A DNA stretch of 64,000 nucleotides from Myroides phaeus (GTDB lineage Bacteria; Bacteroidota; Bacteroidia; Flavobacteriales; Flavobacteriaceae), in NCBI RefSeq assembly GCF_009799805.1, contig NZ_CP047050.1:1192001-1256000 (forward strand). Reading direction: 5' to 3'. The notes under the pieces are model-generated. The model made no database searches. It was not told the origin of the DNA and saw only the letters and a list, made by a program, of their open reading frames with translations. Positions 25,236 to 33,173 of the stretch are shown here, piece by piece (position 1 is the stretch's first letter; every line of letters begins with the position of its first letter). The position numbers and the translations under genes are program-made.

Positions 25236-27032
25236 ATGAAGAACATTAGAAACTTTTGTATTATTGCTCACATTGACCACGGAAAGAGTACGTTAGCAGA
25301 CCGTTTATTGGATGCTACACAAACGGTAACTGCACGTGAGCAACAAAATCAGCTTTTAGATAGTATGGATTTGGAACGCGAAAGAGGGATTACAATTAAA
25401 TCTCATGCGATTCAAATGGAGTATGAATATGAAGGCGAGAAATATATTTTAAACTTAATTGATACTCCAGGGCACGTAGACTTTTCTTATGAAGTTTCTA
25501 GGTCTATTGCTGCGTGTGAAGGGGCTTTGTTGATTGTAGATGCAGCACAAAGTATCCAAGCACAAACTATCTCTAACTTGTATTTAGCGTTAGAGAATGA
25601 TTTGACTATTATTCCTGTATTAAATAAAGTTGACTTACCAAGTGCTAACCCAGAAGAGGTGAGTGATGATATCGTTGACTTATTAGGATGTGATTATGAA
25701 GAAATTATTCCTGCATCTGGTAAAACAGGTTTAGGAGTAGAAGATATTTTAAAGGCAATTATCGAGAGAGTTCCTGCTCCAAAAGGTAATCCTGAAGAGC
25801 CATTACAAGCATTAGTTTTTGACTCTGTTTATAACCCATTCCGCGGTATTGAAGTTATCTTCCGTGTTGTTAATGGTACTATTAAGAAAGGTCAGAAGAT
25901 TAAATTTATGGCTACAGGGAAAGAGTATTTTGCAGATGAGATTGGTACACTTAAATTAAACCAAGTTCCTAAACAAGAAATTAAAACAGGTGACGTAGGT
26001 TACTTAATTTCTGGTATTAAGGAAGCTAAGGAAGTTAAAGTAGGGGATACGTTAACAGATGCAAAAGAACCAACTCAAAATATGATTGAAGGGTTTGAGA
26101 ACGTTAAGCCAATGGTATTCGCTGGTATTTATCCAGTAGATACAGAGGACTATGAAGAATTGCGTAACTCAATGGAGAAATTGCAATTGAATGATGCTTC
26201 TTTAGTATTTGCTGCTGAGAGTTCTGCTGCTTTAGGGTTTGGTTTCCGTTGTGGATTCTTAGGAATGTTACATATGGAGATTATTCAGGAGCGTTTAGAG
26301 CGTGAGTTTAATATGACTGTTATTACTACTGTACCTAACGTTTCTTACTTAGCTTATACTAAGAAAGAACCAGATACACCAATTGTAGTAAATAACCCAT
26401 CTGATTTACCAGAACCTTCTAAATTAGAAAGAGTAGAAGAGCCATATATTAAAGCGACAATTATTACTAAAGCTGACTTCGTTGGTCAAGTAATGAGTTT
26501 GTGTATTGACAAACGTGGTATTATTACAAACCAAACTTATTTAACGGAAGACCGTGTAGAGTTGACGTTTGATATGCCATTAGCAGAGATTGTATTTGAC
26601 TTCTATGATAGATTAAAAACAGTTTCTAAAGGATATGCTTCATTTGACTATTCTCCTATTGGAATGCGTACGTCTAACTTAGTGAAAGTTGACGTTATGT
26701 TGAACGCAAACGTAGTAGATGCTTTATCTGCTTTAATGCACGCAGATAATGCGTACTACATTGGTAAGAAGATGTGTGAGAAGTTAAAAGAACTTATCCC
26801 ACGTCAACAGTTTGATATTCCTATTCAAGCGGCTATTGGAGTGAAAGTAATTGCTCGTGAAACAGTAAAAGCACTTCGTAAAGACGTAACAGCTAAATGT
26901 TATGGAGGGGATATTTCACGTAAACGTAAATTACTTGAAAAACAAAAGGCAGGTAAGAAACGTATGCGTCAAGTAGGTAACGTTGAGATTCCACAAGAAG
27001 CTTTTATGGCTGTATTAAAATTGAATGACTAA
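25236..27032 (+). CDS. lepA: Elongation factor 4 (LepA), ribosome back-translocation GTPase
   Basis: 598 residues, the normal length for LepA. The GTPase motifs are complete: A-H-I-D-H-G-K-S-T near residue 10, R-G-I-T-I-K (switch I), D-T-P-G-H-V-D-F (G3), N-K-V-D (G4). The LepA-specific C-terminal domain contains [20 protein letters not shown]. This translation factor binds stalled or mistranslocated ribosomes. It is a single-gene unit with its own terminator, with no signal peptidase gene downstream as in enterobacteria. Confidence 0.98.
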   Translation: MKNIRNFCIIAHIDHGKSTLADRLLDATQTVTAREQQNQLLDSMDLERERGITIKSHAIQMEYEYEGEKYILNLIDTPGHVDFSYEVSRSIAACEGALLIVDAAQSIQAQTISNLYLALENDLTIIPVLNKVDLPSANPEEVSDDIVDLLGCDYEEIIPASGKTGLGVEDILKAIIERVPAPKGNPEEPLQALVFDSVYNPFRGIEVIFRVVNGTIKKGQKIKFMATGKEYFADEIGTLKLNQVPKQEIKTGDVGYLISGIKEAKEVKVGDTLTDAKEPTQNMIEGFENVKPMVFAGIYPVDTEDYEELRNSMEKLQLNDASLVFAAESSAALGFGFRCGFLGMLHMEIIQERLEREFNMTVITTVPNVSYLAYTKKEPDTPIVVNNPSDLPEPSKLERVEEPYIKATIITKADFVGQVMSLCIDKRGIITNQTYLTEDRVELTFDMPLAEIVFDFYDRLKTVSKGYASFDYSPIGMRTSNLVKVDVMLNANVVDALSALMHADNAYYIGKKMCEKLKELIPRQQFDIPIQAAIGVKVIARETVKALRKDVTAKCYGGDISRKRKLLEKQKAGKKRMRQVGNVEIPQEAFMAVLKLND

Positions 27033-27056
27033 CAATTAGTTATATAAATAATGAAA

Positions 27057-27089
27057 AAAAACTATCAGTAAAACGATAGTTTTTTTTTG
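27057..27089 (+). terminator. Rho-independent terminator after lepA
   Basis: AAAACTATC pairs with GATAGTTTT around AGTAAAAC, followed by a run of Ts. Confidence 0.85.
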
Positions 27090-27119
27090 CTCAAAAATCA
27101 CTTAAATACAAATTAACTG

Positions 27120-27947
27120 ATGAAAAAAGTATTAATTGTCTTGGGGTTGCTAATACTAATCGGCTGTAAAGAAACTGCAGAAACAGAGTCTGAGGGTACA
27201 CAAGAACTTACAGAAGAAAATAGTGTTGAACAAGAAGAAATAAAAGATGTTCACCGATTTACAGATGCTTATGGTAAAGAGGTAAAGGAGGTAATGACAC
27301 TTTTATTACCCGCATATTATGATGATGATTCGACAGATACTTACTCTGCGATTAACGAAAATTGGTTGGAGTTTAGAAAGGTTGATAAAACACATTTTAT
27401 TGTGAAACAAGCGGATTATAATTTGACAGATCCGATTTTGAATGAATGTACTGAAGTAAATCAAATTGGGGTATTCTCTCCTGAGGAAGAAGAGCCACTT
27501 TTTTTCTGTGCCCCTAATAAGTTACTTACTAAGGGAGATATTGTCTCTTTGCCTATTAAAAAGAAGCCATTATGGCCAGGTGAAGTATATGAATACAAGT
27601 ATAAAGGACATACATATGCTTTAGAAGCGGAAGGTACAGTAAAAAACACCTATATGTACACGGATGATACAGATCCAAAAGGGAAGGAATTTAGAGAGAT
27701 TGAGGATTATAAATTGTATATCAGTGTAGATGGGGCACAACAACAGATGGTTTTAAATATCCCTATTTTCAGTGATACTTTTGTCGAATTGCTTTTTGTT
27801 GGAGATTTAGATGGAGATGGTAAGCTTGATTTTGTATTTGATACATCAGCAGATTATGAACAAAAAGAAATACAAGTATATTTATCTAAAGAAGCAAAAC
27901 ACTATTTATATCTTGCAGGAAGTGGAGGATATGACTTTAGTTGTTAA
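27120..27947 (+). CDS. Lipoprotein of unknown function with a calcium-binding-like motif
   Basis: 275 residues with a type II signal peptide (lipobox L-I-G-C) followed by an acidic Glu/Thr-rich linker (residues 18-45). Near the C-terminus, G-D-L-D-G-D-G-K-L-D-F is a DxDxDG loop of the kind seen in FG-GAP/dockerin-type calcium sites and in VCBS-like repeats. I do not recognise the central part. The gene has terminators on both sides and no functional neighbour. Confidence 0.78.
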   Translation: MKKVLIVLGLLILIGCKETAETESEGTQELTEENSVEQEEIKDVHRFTDAYGKEVKEVMTLLLPAYYDDDSTDTYSAINENWLEFRKVDKTHFIVKQADYNLTDPILNECTEVNQIGVFSPEEEEPLFFCAPNKLLTKGDIVSLPIKKKPLWPGEVYEYKYKGHTYALEAEGTVKNTYMYTDDTDPKGKEFREIEDYKLYISVDGAQQQMVLNIPIFSDTFVELLFVGDLDGDGKLDFVFDTSADYEQKEIQVYLSKEAKHYLYLAGSGGYDFSC

Positions 27948-27950
27948 ATA

Positions 27951-27977
27951 AAAAAAGGTCTCAATTGAGACCTTTTT
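27951..27977. terminator. Bidirectional terminator between the lipoprotein and thioredoxin genes
   Basis: AAAGGTCTCAATTGAGACCTTT is a near-continuous palindrome with an A-run before it and a T-run after, usable from both sides. Confidence 0.88.
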
Positions 27978-27979
27978 CA

Positions 27980-28297
27980 TTAGTAATTATTCTTGTATTG
28001 CTCTATGTTAGCAAGTAAAGTTTGTTTATCCATATATCCGGATTGGCGCCATAATAACTTACCTTTTCTAAACAACATCAAAGTAGGTACACCTCTCATT
28101 TGATACTGTGTACTATATTGTGTTGTTAATGCTTGGTTTTTATCAACGTCAATCTTAATGATTGTAATATTGTCTTGTAGTGTTTGTTTTACTTCTTCCA
28201 AGACAGGTGCAAGCATCTGACAAGGACCACACCAAGTGGCAAAGAAGTCCACTAAGACTAACTGATCACTATTGATTAGTTCTTCAAATTTATTCAT
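27980..28297 (-). CDS. Thioredoxin
   Basis: 105 residues, a single thioredoxin domain with the active site W-C-G-P-C (Cys23 and Cys26) and cis-proline segment R-G-V-P-T. No signal peptide, so cytoplasmic. It begins 7 nt after the MBL-rhodanese gene, which makes it part of that operon. A reductant for persulfide or thiosulfate chemistry by the MBL-rhodanese protein is the natural inference. Whether it is also the general thioredoxin of the cell cannot be decided from the window. Confidence 0.93.
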   Translation of the reverse strand: MNKFEELINSDQLVLVDFFATWCGPCQMLAPVLEEVKQTLQDNITIIKIDVDKNQALTTQYSTQYQMRGVPTLMLFRKGKLLWRQSGYMDKQTLLANIEQYKNNY

Positions 28298-28304
28298 TTC
28301 TGTA

Positions 28305-29732
28305 TTATTTTCCTGTTGTTGGACAAGTAGCAGTACAAGTGCTTTCTTTTAAAGCAATACCTGTATTTTTAATTGCTCCGAAACCTCCGATTACATCAAT
28401 CATATTGTGGAATCCTCTTGCTTTCAAGATAGATGAAGCAATAAGTGATCTATATCCTCCAGCACAGTGGATAAAGAAAGTTTCATCTGTTGGGAATTCA
28501 GCTAAATGATCGTTTAAGTAATCTAATGGTGTGTGGTTAACATTCTTATAGTCGATATGAGCAGAATTATATTCTCCTACTTTACGAACGTCAAAGATGT
28601 TGATATCTTCATTTTTAACTTTATTAGCTAACTCATCAGCAGTAACTTGTTGAACAGTGTCATATTCCATTCCTTCGTTCTTCCAGTTTGCAAAACCACC
28701 TTCTAAGTAACCTAATGTATTGTCATAACCAACACGAGAAAGTCTAATAATAGCCTCTTCTTCTCTTCCTTCTGGACAAACGATTAAGATAGGTTGTTTA
28801 ATATCTGTAATTAAAGCACCAACCCAAGGAGCAAACTGCCCATCTAATCCAATAAAGATAGATCCAGGAATATGTCCCGCTGCAAACTCTGCACCAGGTC
28901 TAACATCTAAAATTAATGCTCCAGAATCATCAGCTAAAGCTTGGAAATCTTTAGGTGATAATTTTTTATTATTAGTGATAATCGTTTCAACGTTCTCGTA
29001 TCCTTCTTTGTTCAACTTCACATTTAAAGGGAAGTAAGCAGGAGGAGGTAAAAGACCATCAGTAACTTCTTTTACGAATTCAGCTTCTGTCATATCCGCA
29101 CGTAACGCATAGTTTGTTTGCTTTTGTTCACCAAGAGTACCTACAGTTTCTTTACTTAAGTTTTTACCACAAGCAGAACCAGCTCCGTGTGCAGGGTAAA
29201 CAATTACGTCATCTGCTAACGGCATAATTTTCGTACGTAAGCTATTGTATAAAGTAGCTGCTAATTGCTCTTGTGTTAAATTAGCTGCTTTTTGTGCTAA
29301 ATCAGGACGACCTACATCTCCTAAGAAAAGGGTATCTCCACTAAAAATAGCGTGGTCTTTACCATTTTCATCTTTTAATAAGTAAGTTGTACTCTCCATA
29401 GTATGACCAGGAGTATGTAAAGTTGTAATAGTAACTTTTCCAAGTTGAAAAACTTCTCCATCTTTAGCAATGTGTGCTTTAAATGAAGGGTTAGCATTTG
29501 GTCCATAAACGATTGGAGCGCCAGTTTTTTCAGCTAAAGTAACGTGTCCACTTACGAAGTCAGCGTGAAAGTGAGTTTCAAAAATATACTTGATCGTAGC
29601 ATTATCTTTTGTTGCTTTGTCCAAATAAGGTTGAACTTCTCTCAGAGGGTCAATAATTGCCACTTCTCCTTCGCTTTCAATGTAGTATGCTCCTTGAGCA
29701 AGACAGCCGGTATAAATTTGTTCTATTTTCAT
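28305..29732 (-). CDS. MBL-fold hydrolase with two rhodanese domains (persulfide dioxygenase-like)
   Basis: 475 residues. An N-terminal metallo-beta-lactamase domain carries the metal motif H54-F-H56-A-D58 and later H-T-P-G-H-T and F-S-G-D-T-L, as in ETHE1-type persulfide dioxygenases. Two rhodanese domains follow: the first with I-L-D-V-R and V-C-P-E-G-R, the second with I-F-D-V-R and I-H-C-A-G-G-Y-R-S, so both keep an active-site cysteine. The tail has C-T-A-T-C. The protein should oxidise glutathione- or protein-bound persulfide and move sulfane sulfur. It heads an operon with thioredoxin and is preceded by a palindromic operator and promoter. Confidence 0.9.
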   Translation of the reverse strand: MKIEQIYTGCLAQGAYYIESEGEVAIIDPLREVQPYLDKATKDNATIKYIFETHFHADFVSGHVTLAEKTGAPIVYGPNANPSFKAHIAKDGEVFQLGKVTITTLHTPGHTMESTTYLLKDENGKDHAIFSGDTLFLGDVGRPDLAQKAANLTQEQLAATLYNSLRTKIMPLADDVIVYPAHGAGSACGKNLSKETVGTLGEQKQTNYALRADMTEAEFVKEVTDGLLPPPAYFPLNVKLNKEGYENVETIITNNKKLSPKDFQALADDSGALILDVRPGAEFAAGHIPGSIFIGLDGQFAPWVGALITDIKQPILIVCPEGREEEAIIRLSRVGYDNTLGYLEGGFANWKNEGMEYDTVQQVTADELANKVKNEDINIFDVRKVGEYNSAHIDYKNVNHTPLDYLNDHLAEFPTDETFFIHCAGGYRSLIASSILKARGFHNMIDVIGGFGAIKNTGIALKESTCTATCPTTGK

Positions 29733-29763
29733 ATCGTAGTGTATTTCTGTTGTTATTATAAAG

Positions 29764-29807
29764 TAAAATTAGGAAGATGTTTTGAATTGTACAGTAACAA
29801 GAGTTAC
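29764..29807 (-). promoter_or_regulatory. Crp/Fnr-type operator and promoter of the MBL-rhodanese operon
   Basis: The palindrome GTAAC-AAGA-GTTAC (29794-29807) is centred 36.5 bp upstream of the end of a minus-strand -7 box, TAATTTTA (29771-29764, one mismatch). With a start site about 4 nt beyond, the operator is at -41.5, the class II activator position. The leader would be about 28 nt. Confidence 0.6.
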
Positions 29808-29810
29808 AAA

Positions 29811-30602
29811 CTAAAGAAACACTTCTTTTATTAAAATATAGATGGCCATAATTAAAACAAAATAACCAAAGCCTTTTTTTAAGTTGTTATCTGGGACAAA
29901 TTTAGTTAAGTATATCCCTATAAATATTCCGATGATTGAAATTGCACTAAAAGTTAGTAATAATGCCCAATCCATCGTTGTGTGTCCTATATCTCCTAAG
30001 AAACCGATTAGCGATTGTATAGCAACGATACATAGTGATGTACCTACTGCTTTTCGCATTGGTAAGTTTGAGAATAATACCAAAGCTGGAATAATAAGGA
30101 AACCACCTCCTGCACCAACTGTACCGGCTAATAATCCAATTAATAATCCTTGTATTACCAGTCCTCCTAAGTTAGGATTGCTTTCTTCAATTATTTGATC
30201 TTTGCGAGGTCGAATCATCTTGATCGCCGATGTAAGCATTACAATTGCAAACAGCACCATAAGTGCAATGTTTTTATCTAATTGTAAACTTCCAATAGAA
30301 ATAATATCAGGAACTAAGGGGAGTAAAAATGCTCTTGTAATATAAACTGATATTAAAGAAGGAATACCGAATAAGACAACAGCTTTTGTGTCAACTTTTT
30401 TATCAATTAGGTTTTTGAAACCACCTACTAATGAGGTTGAACCTACAATAAATAGGGAATAAGCAGTTGCAACAAATGGTTCTATCTTCATTATATAAAC
30501 TAAAATAGGAACAGTAAGTATTGATCCTCCACTTCCTATAAGTCCTAATGAAATACCAATTAGTAAGGCTAAAGAATAACCTATTAACGATGTGTAATCC
30601 AT
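29811..30602 (-). CDS. TauE/SafE-family sulfite or organosulfur exporter (TSUP)
   Basis: 263 residues with about eight membrane helices. Both halves carry the TSUP repeat: G-S-G-G-S-I-L-T-V-P near residue 23 and G-A-G-G-G-F-L-I-I-P near 165. These inner-membrane proteins move sulfite, sulfoacetate or similar anions. It starts 6 nt after the Crp/Fnr gene and is followed by the MBL-rhodanese operon, so export or uptake of a sulfur anion linked to persulfide oxidation is likely. Confidence 0.88.
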   Translation of the reverse strand: MDYTSLIGYSLALLIGISLGLIGSGGSILTVPILVYIMKIEPFVATAYSLFIVGSTSLVGGFKNLIDKKVDTKAVVLFGIPSLISVYITRAFLLPLVPDIISIGSLQLDKNIALMVLFAIVMLTSAIKMIRPRKDQIIEESNPNLGGLVIQGLLIGLLAGTVGAGGGFLIIPALVLFSNLPMRKAVGTSLCIVAIQSLIGFLGDIGHTTMDWALLLTFSAISIIGIFIGIYLTKFVPDNNLKKGFGYFVLIMAIYILIKEVFL

Positions 30603-30608
30603 AGTGTT

Positions 30609-31244
30609 TTACTGAGATTTAAGTAACTCAATATATTTTCGATTGAGTTGTATAATTCCTTTATTCTCAAGAGTTTTTAAGATACGAGAAATAACTACTC
30701 TCGATGTGTTAAGCTCTTCAGCCAACTCTTGATGTGTGTTGTTTATAAATCTACTATTGTAAACCTTAGCTTTATCTTGAAGTAATTTGCACAAGCGTTC
30801 TTCCATATTCATAAACGCTAAACTATCTACTGCAGAAAGTAATTCATTCATTCTGTTGTTATAGCTATTAAGTACGAAGTTTCTCCAACTTTTGTATTTC
30901 ACTAACCATTCGTCCATTTTTCCAACAGGAACTAATATAACACTACCATCGCGTTCTGCAATAGAACGCACTTGACTTTTCGTTTCACCCAAACAACAAG
31001 TTAATGTCATTGCACAGGTGTCTCCTTGCTCAATGTAGTATAAGACAATCTCTCCCTCTTTTTGATCTTCTCTAATTATCTTGATAGCACCTGCTAATAG
31101 AAGAGGTATTTTTTTTATGTACTCTCCAATTTCCATCAGTCTTTCACCTTCTTTAAAATCTTTGATAGTTGAAACTTTGATAATTTCTTCTAACAATTCT
31201 TCTTCAAAGATGTAGCGGTATTTCGTTTTGATAATATGTTCCAT
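30609..31244 (-). CDS. Crp/Fnr-family transcriptional regulator of the sulfur genes
   Basis: 211 residues. The N-terminal cyclic-nucleotide-binding-like domain (about 20-125) lacks the phosphate-binding R-S of CRP and instead has a cysteine cluster C77-A-M-T-L-T-C83-C84. The C-terminal winged helix-turn-helix has H-Q-E-L-A-E-E-L-N-T-S-R-V-V-I-S-R as its recognition region. Such proteins often respond to redox or sulfur species. It lies amid sulfur genes, two of whose operons carry the same palindrome at the same promoter distance. It is in an operon with the TauE/SafE gene. Confidence 0.88.
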   Translation of the reverse strand: MEHIIKTKYRYIFEEELLEEIIKVSTIKDFKEGERLMEIGEYIKKIPLLLAGAIKIIREDQKEGEIVLYYIEQGDTCAMTLTCCLGETKSQVRSIAERDGSVILVPVGKMDEWLVKYKSWRNFVLNSYNNRMNELLSAVDSLAFMNMEERLCKLLQDKAKVYNSRFINNTHQELAEELNTSRVVISRILKTLENKGIIQLNRKYIELLKSQ

Positions 31245-31564
31245 AAAGATTGAATAAGATGGTTTTGGGTTTTAAAATTACTTTATTTAAAGCAACTTAT
31301 CAATTTTATTGCAATCTTAAAAGAGACAATATAAAATATTAGTCGTTGTAATTTTTTATTAATGAATGAAATAGAATAAAAAAAGCTAAAGAATATTGTT
31401 GTGTAATTAGACTATATCGACAGTGTTCTGGTACTTTTAACCAAAGAAATGCTTGTTTTCAAGAAGGAAGTACCAGAAATATGTCTATAAATTGTCACTT
31501 ACTGCAAGTGAATATTTATGTAATGTTTTGTGTATGCAGTATTTCAAAAGCTAAGTATTGTTGA
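31245..31564. other. 320-bp intergenic region upstream of the Crp/Fnr gene
   Basis: Lies between the second YeeE-like gene and the regulator gene, both on the minus strand. Besides the regulator promoter (no clear consensus found), it holds a large nested inverted repeat at 31419-31485 and a smaller palindrome, TCACTT-ACTGC-AAGTGA, at 31495-31511. No ORF is supported. Confidence 0.4.
31419..31485. repeat. Long nested inverted repeat
   Basis: GACA-gtg-TTCTGGTACTT (31419-31436) pairs with AAGTACCAGAA-ata-TGTC (31468-31485): 11 bp perfect, a 3-nt symmetric internal loop, then 4 bp more. Inside the loop, CTTG-TTTT-CAAG (31452-31463) makes a second small hairpin. No T-run follows on either strand, so it is not an ordinary terminator. 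Confidence 0.7.
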
Positions 31565-31978
31565 TTAATGAGGTAAGTATTTTCTCACTAATCCATAAAC
31601 CCAAGTACCAAGAAGTGCACCAACAATAGCGAAGATAATTGAGTAGAATCCTGCACCAAAGTTAGCAAACATAGGTCCTGGACAAGCTCCTCCAAGTGCC
31701 CATCCTAATCCAAAGATTATTCCACCAAATAAGTACCTTGGAATACTCATATCTTTTGGAGTAAATATGATTGGGTTACCAGAGAAGTCTTTAATGTTTT
31801 TCTTTTTGATAATTTGTGTTGCTATAACTGCTATAGTTAATGCTGTTCCCATAATACCATACATATGGAAACTGTCAAATTGGAACATCTCATAAATTCT
31901 AAACCAAGAAGCGGCTCCTGATTTAAACATTCCAATTCCGAATATCATTCCTACGAATAAATAAGCTAATTTTTTCAT
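31565..31978 (-). CDS. YeeE/YedE-like membrane protein, C-terminal half
   Basis: 137 residues and about four membrane helices, with the G-G-A-C-P-G-P motif near residue 100 that corresponds to the second half of thiosulfate transporters of the YeeE (TsuA) type. It starts 12 nt after a gene for the first half, so together they probably make one split transporter for thiosulfate or a related sulfur compound. The single motif cysteine is retained. Confidence 0.85.
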   Translation of the reverse strand: MKKLAYLFVGMIFGIGMFKSGAASWFRIYEMFQFDSFHMYGIMGTALTIAVIATQIIKKKNIKDFSGNPIIFTPKDMSIPRYLFGGIIFGLGWALGGACPGPMFANFGAGFYSIIFAIVGALLGTWVYGLVRKYLPH

Positions 31979-31990
31979 TTCGAATATAAT

Positions 31991-32551
31991 TTAAAAGATG
32001 AATGGAAATAATAAATGAACCATAATAAGACCTCCAATGAAGAAACCAATTACAGCAATTAATGAAGGTAATTGTAGATTACTCAATCCACTAATAGCGT
32101 GTCCTGATGTACAACCACCAGCATAACGAGAACCAAAACCTACAAAGAAACCAGCTAAGATTAAAATTCCAATATTCTTTAAAGAAGAGAAAGTTTCGTT
32201 GCTGTAAAGTTCTGTTGGTACATAAGCTTTACCAGCACTCTCAATTCCTAATTCGTTTAATTTTTGAATGGTGTTTTCTCCTAAAGGAATAGCAGCTGCG
32301 TCAACACTTAAAAAGTGATATGCAATAAAACCTCCTGCAATTGTACCTACTAAGAAAAGTAAGTTCCACGTTTGTGCTTTCCAATTAAAGCAGAAGAAAT
32401 CACACGATTTACCAGCTCCCATCATCGAACACATAGTTCGCAAGTTTGATGAAAAACCAAAAGATTTACCAAGAAGTAATAATAATATTAAGGTGATTGC
32501 GATAAATAATCCACCAAGATACCACGGCCAAGGCTCAAATATCCAACTCAT
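31991..32551 (-). CDS. YeeE/YedE-like membrane protein, N-terminal half
   Basis: 186 residues, with about five membrane helices. The motif [12 protein letters not shown] near residue 145 is the cysteine motif of the first half of TsuA/YeeE transporters. The extra segment K-S-C-D-F-F-C-F near residue 50 adds two cysteines. It is the first gene of a two-gene operon and has a promoter with an operator at -41.5 (32583-32626). Likely imports thiosulfate or a polysulfide into the cytoplasm. Confidence 0.85.
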   Translation of the reverse strand: MSWIFEPWPWYLGGLFIAITLILLLLLGKSFGFSSNLRTMCSMMGAGKSCDFFCFNWKAQTWNLLFLVGTIAGGFIAYHFLSVDAAAIPLGENTIQKLNELGIESAGKAYVPTELYSNETFSSLKNIGILILAGFFVGFGSRYAGGCTSGHAISGLSNLQLPSLIAVIGFFIGGLIMVHLLFPFIF

Positions 32552-32582
32552 TTTCTTATTGTTTAAAGAATTAATAATAGTA

Positions 32583-32626
32583 CAAAGGTCTCTATTAAAA
32601 ATGACACAGAATGTAACTTAGGATAC
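32583..32626 (-). promoter_or_regulatory. Crp/Fnr-type operator and promoter of the YeeE operon
   Basis: GTAAC-TTAG-GATAC (32613-32626) repeats the GTAAC-N4-GTTAC palindrome with one mismatch. Its centre is 36.5 bp from the end of a minus-strand -7 box GACCTTTG (32590-32583), the same spacing as at the MBL-rhodanese operon. The predicted leader is again about 28 nt. Confidence 0.58.
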
Positions 32627-32728
32627 ACTACTGCAAAAAAGATATTTGGCAATAAGTGGTACTATTAGTGAGGTTTTTCATAGCTTTATAAAACCAAAAA
32701 TTAAATCATAAATTTAAAAGAGAAGATT

Positions 32729-33088
32729 ATGAAAGAAGCTAATCACAAAGTAGTTTTTCAATTAAACACAGATAATATAATTGAGCAAAATGCTTTGATT
32801 ACGTATATCACAAATGTGAAAAATCACTGGGCAGATGATGTAGTAATTCACGTTGTTGTACACGGACCTGGAATTGGTATGGTGCGAAAAAGTAAAACGA
32901 TGGTTGGAGAAGGATTGAGAATAGTTATGCAGAAGGGGATAAAGTTCTATGCGTGTCAAAATACGATGAATGCAAGAATGATATCGGAAGATGATATTAT
33001 TGAAGGAGTAGCTTTTGTACCATCAGGATTAGTTGATATAATTGAAAAGCAAGAACAAGGATGGGCTTATATTAAGTGTAACCTTTAG
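32729..33088 (+). CDS. DsrE-family protein
   Basis: 119 residues, a single DsrE/DsrF-like domain with a cysteine in F-Y-A-C-Q-N-T-M near residue 76, the place where family members carry persulfide sulfur. No signal peptide. It is divergent from the YeeE operon with 177 bp between, which contains the palindromic operator. Sulfur relay from the importer to the MBL-rhodanese protein is the plausible role (inference). Confidence 0.85.
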   Translation: MKEANHKVVFQLNTDNIIEQNALITYITNVKNHWADDVVIHVVVHGPGIGMVRKSKTMVGEGLRIVMQKGIKFYACQNTMNARMISEDDIIEGVAFVPSGLVDIIEKQEQGWAYIKCNL

Positions 33089-33134
33089 TTGTAAATATTA
33101 CGCCTTTTAAAAGTCGTTTAATTGAAACTCTCTT

Positions 33135-33142
33135 TACTTTTG
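33135..33142 (+). promoter_or_regulatory. -7 box upstream of murF-alr
   Basis: TACTTTTG, a perfect -7 box 31 bp before the murF start codon. A -33 element at regular spacing is not obvious. Confidence 0.5.
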
Positions 33143-33173
33143 CAAGTAGAATTTTTTGAAATAAAAAATAGTA

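Noticed and set aside
28305..29732. Ordinary beta-lactamase
   Set aside because: The two rhodanese domains and the sulfur neighbours show it is a persulfide-type enzyme, not an antibiotic hydrolase.
31978..31991. Frameshift splitting one YeeE gene
   Set aside because: Each half has a proper start, a 12-nt gap with stop codon, and the two-gene arrangement is known in Bacteroidota.
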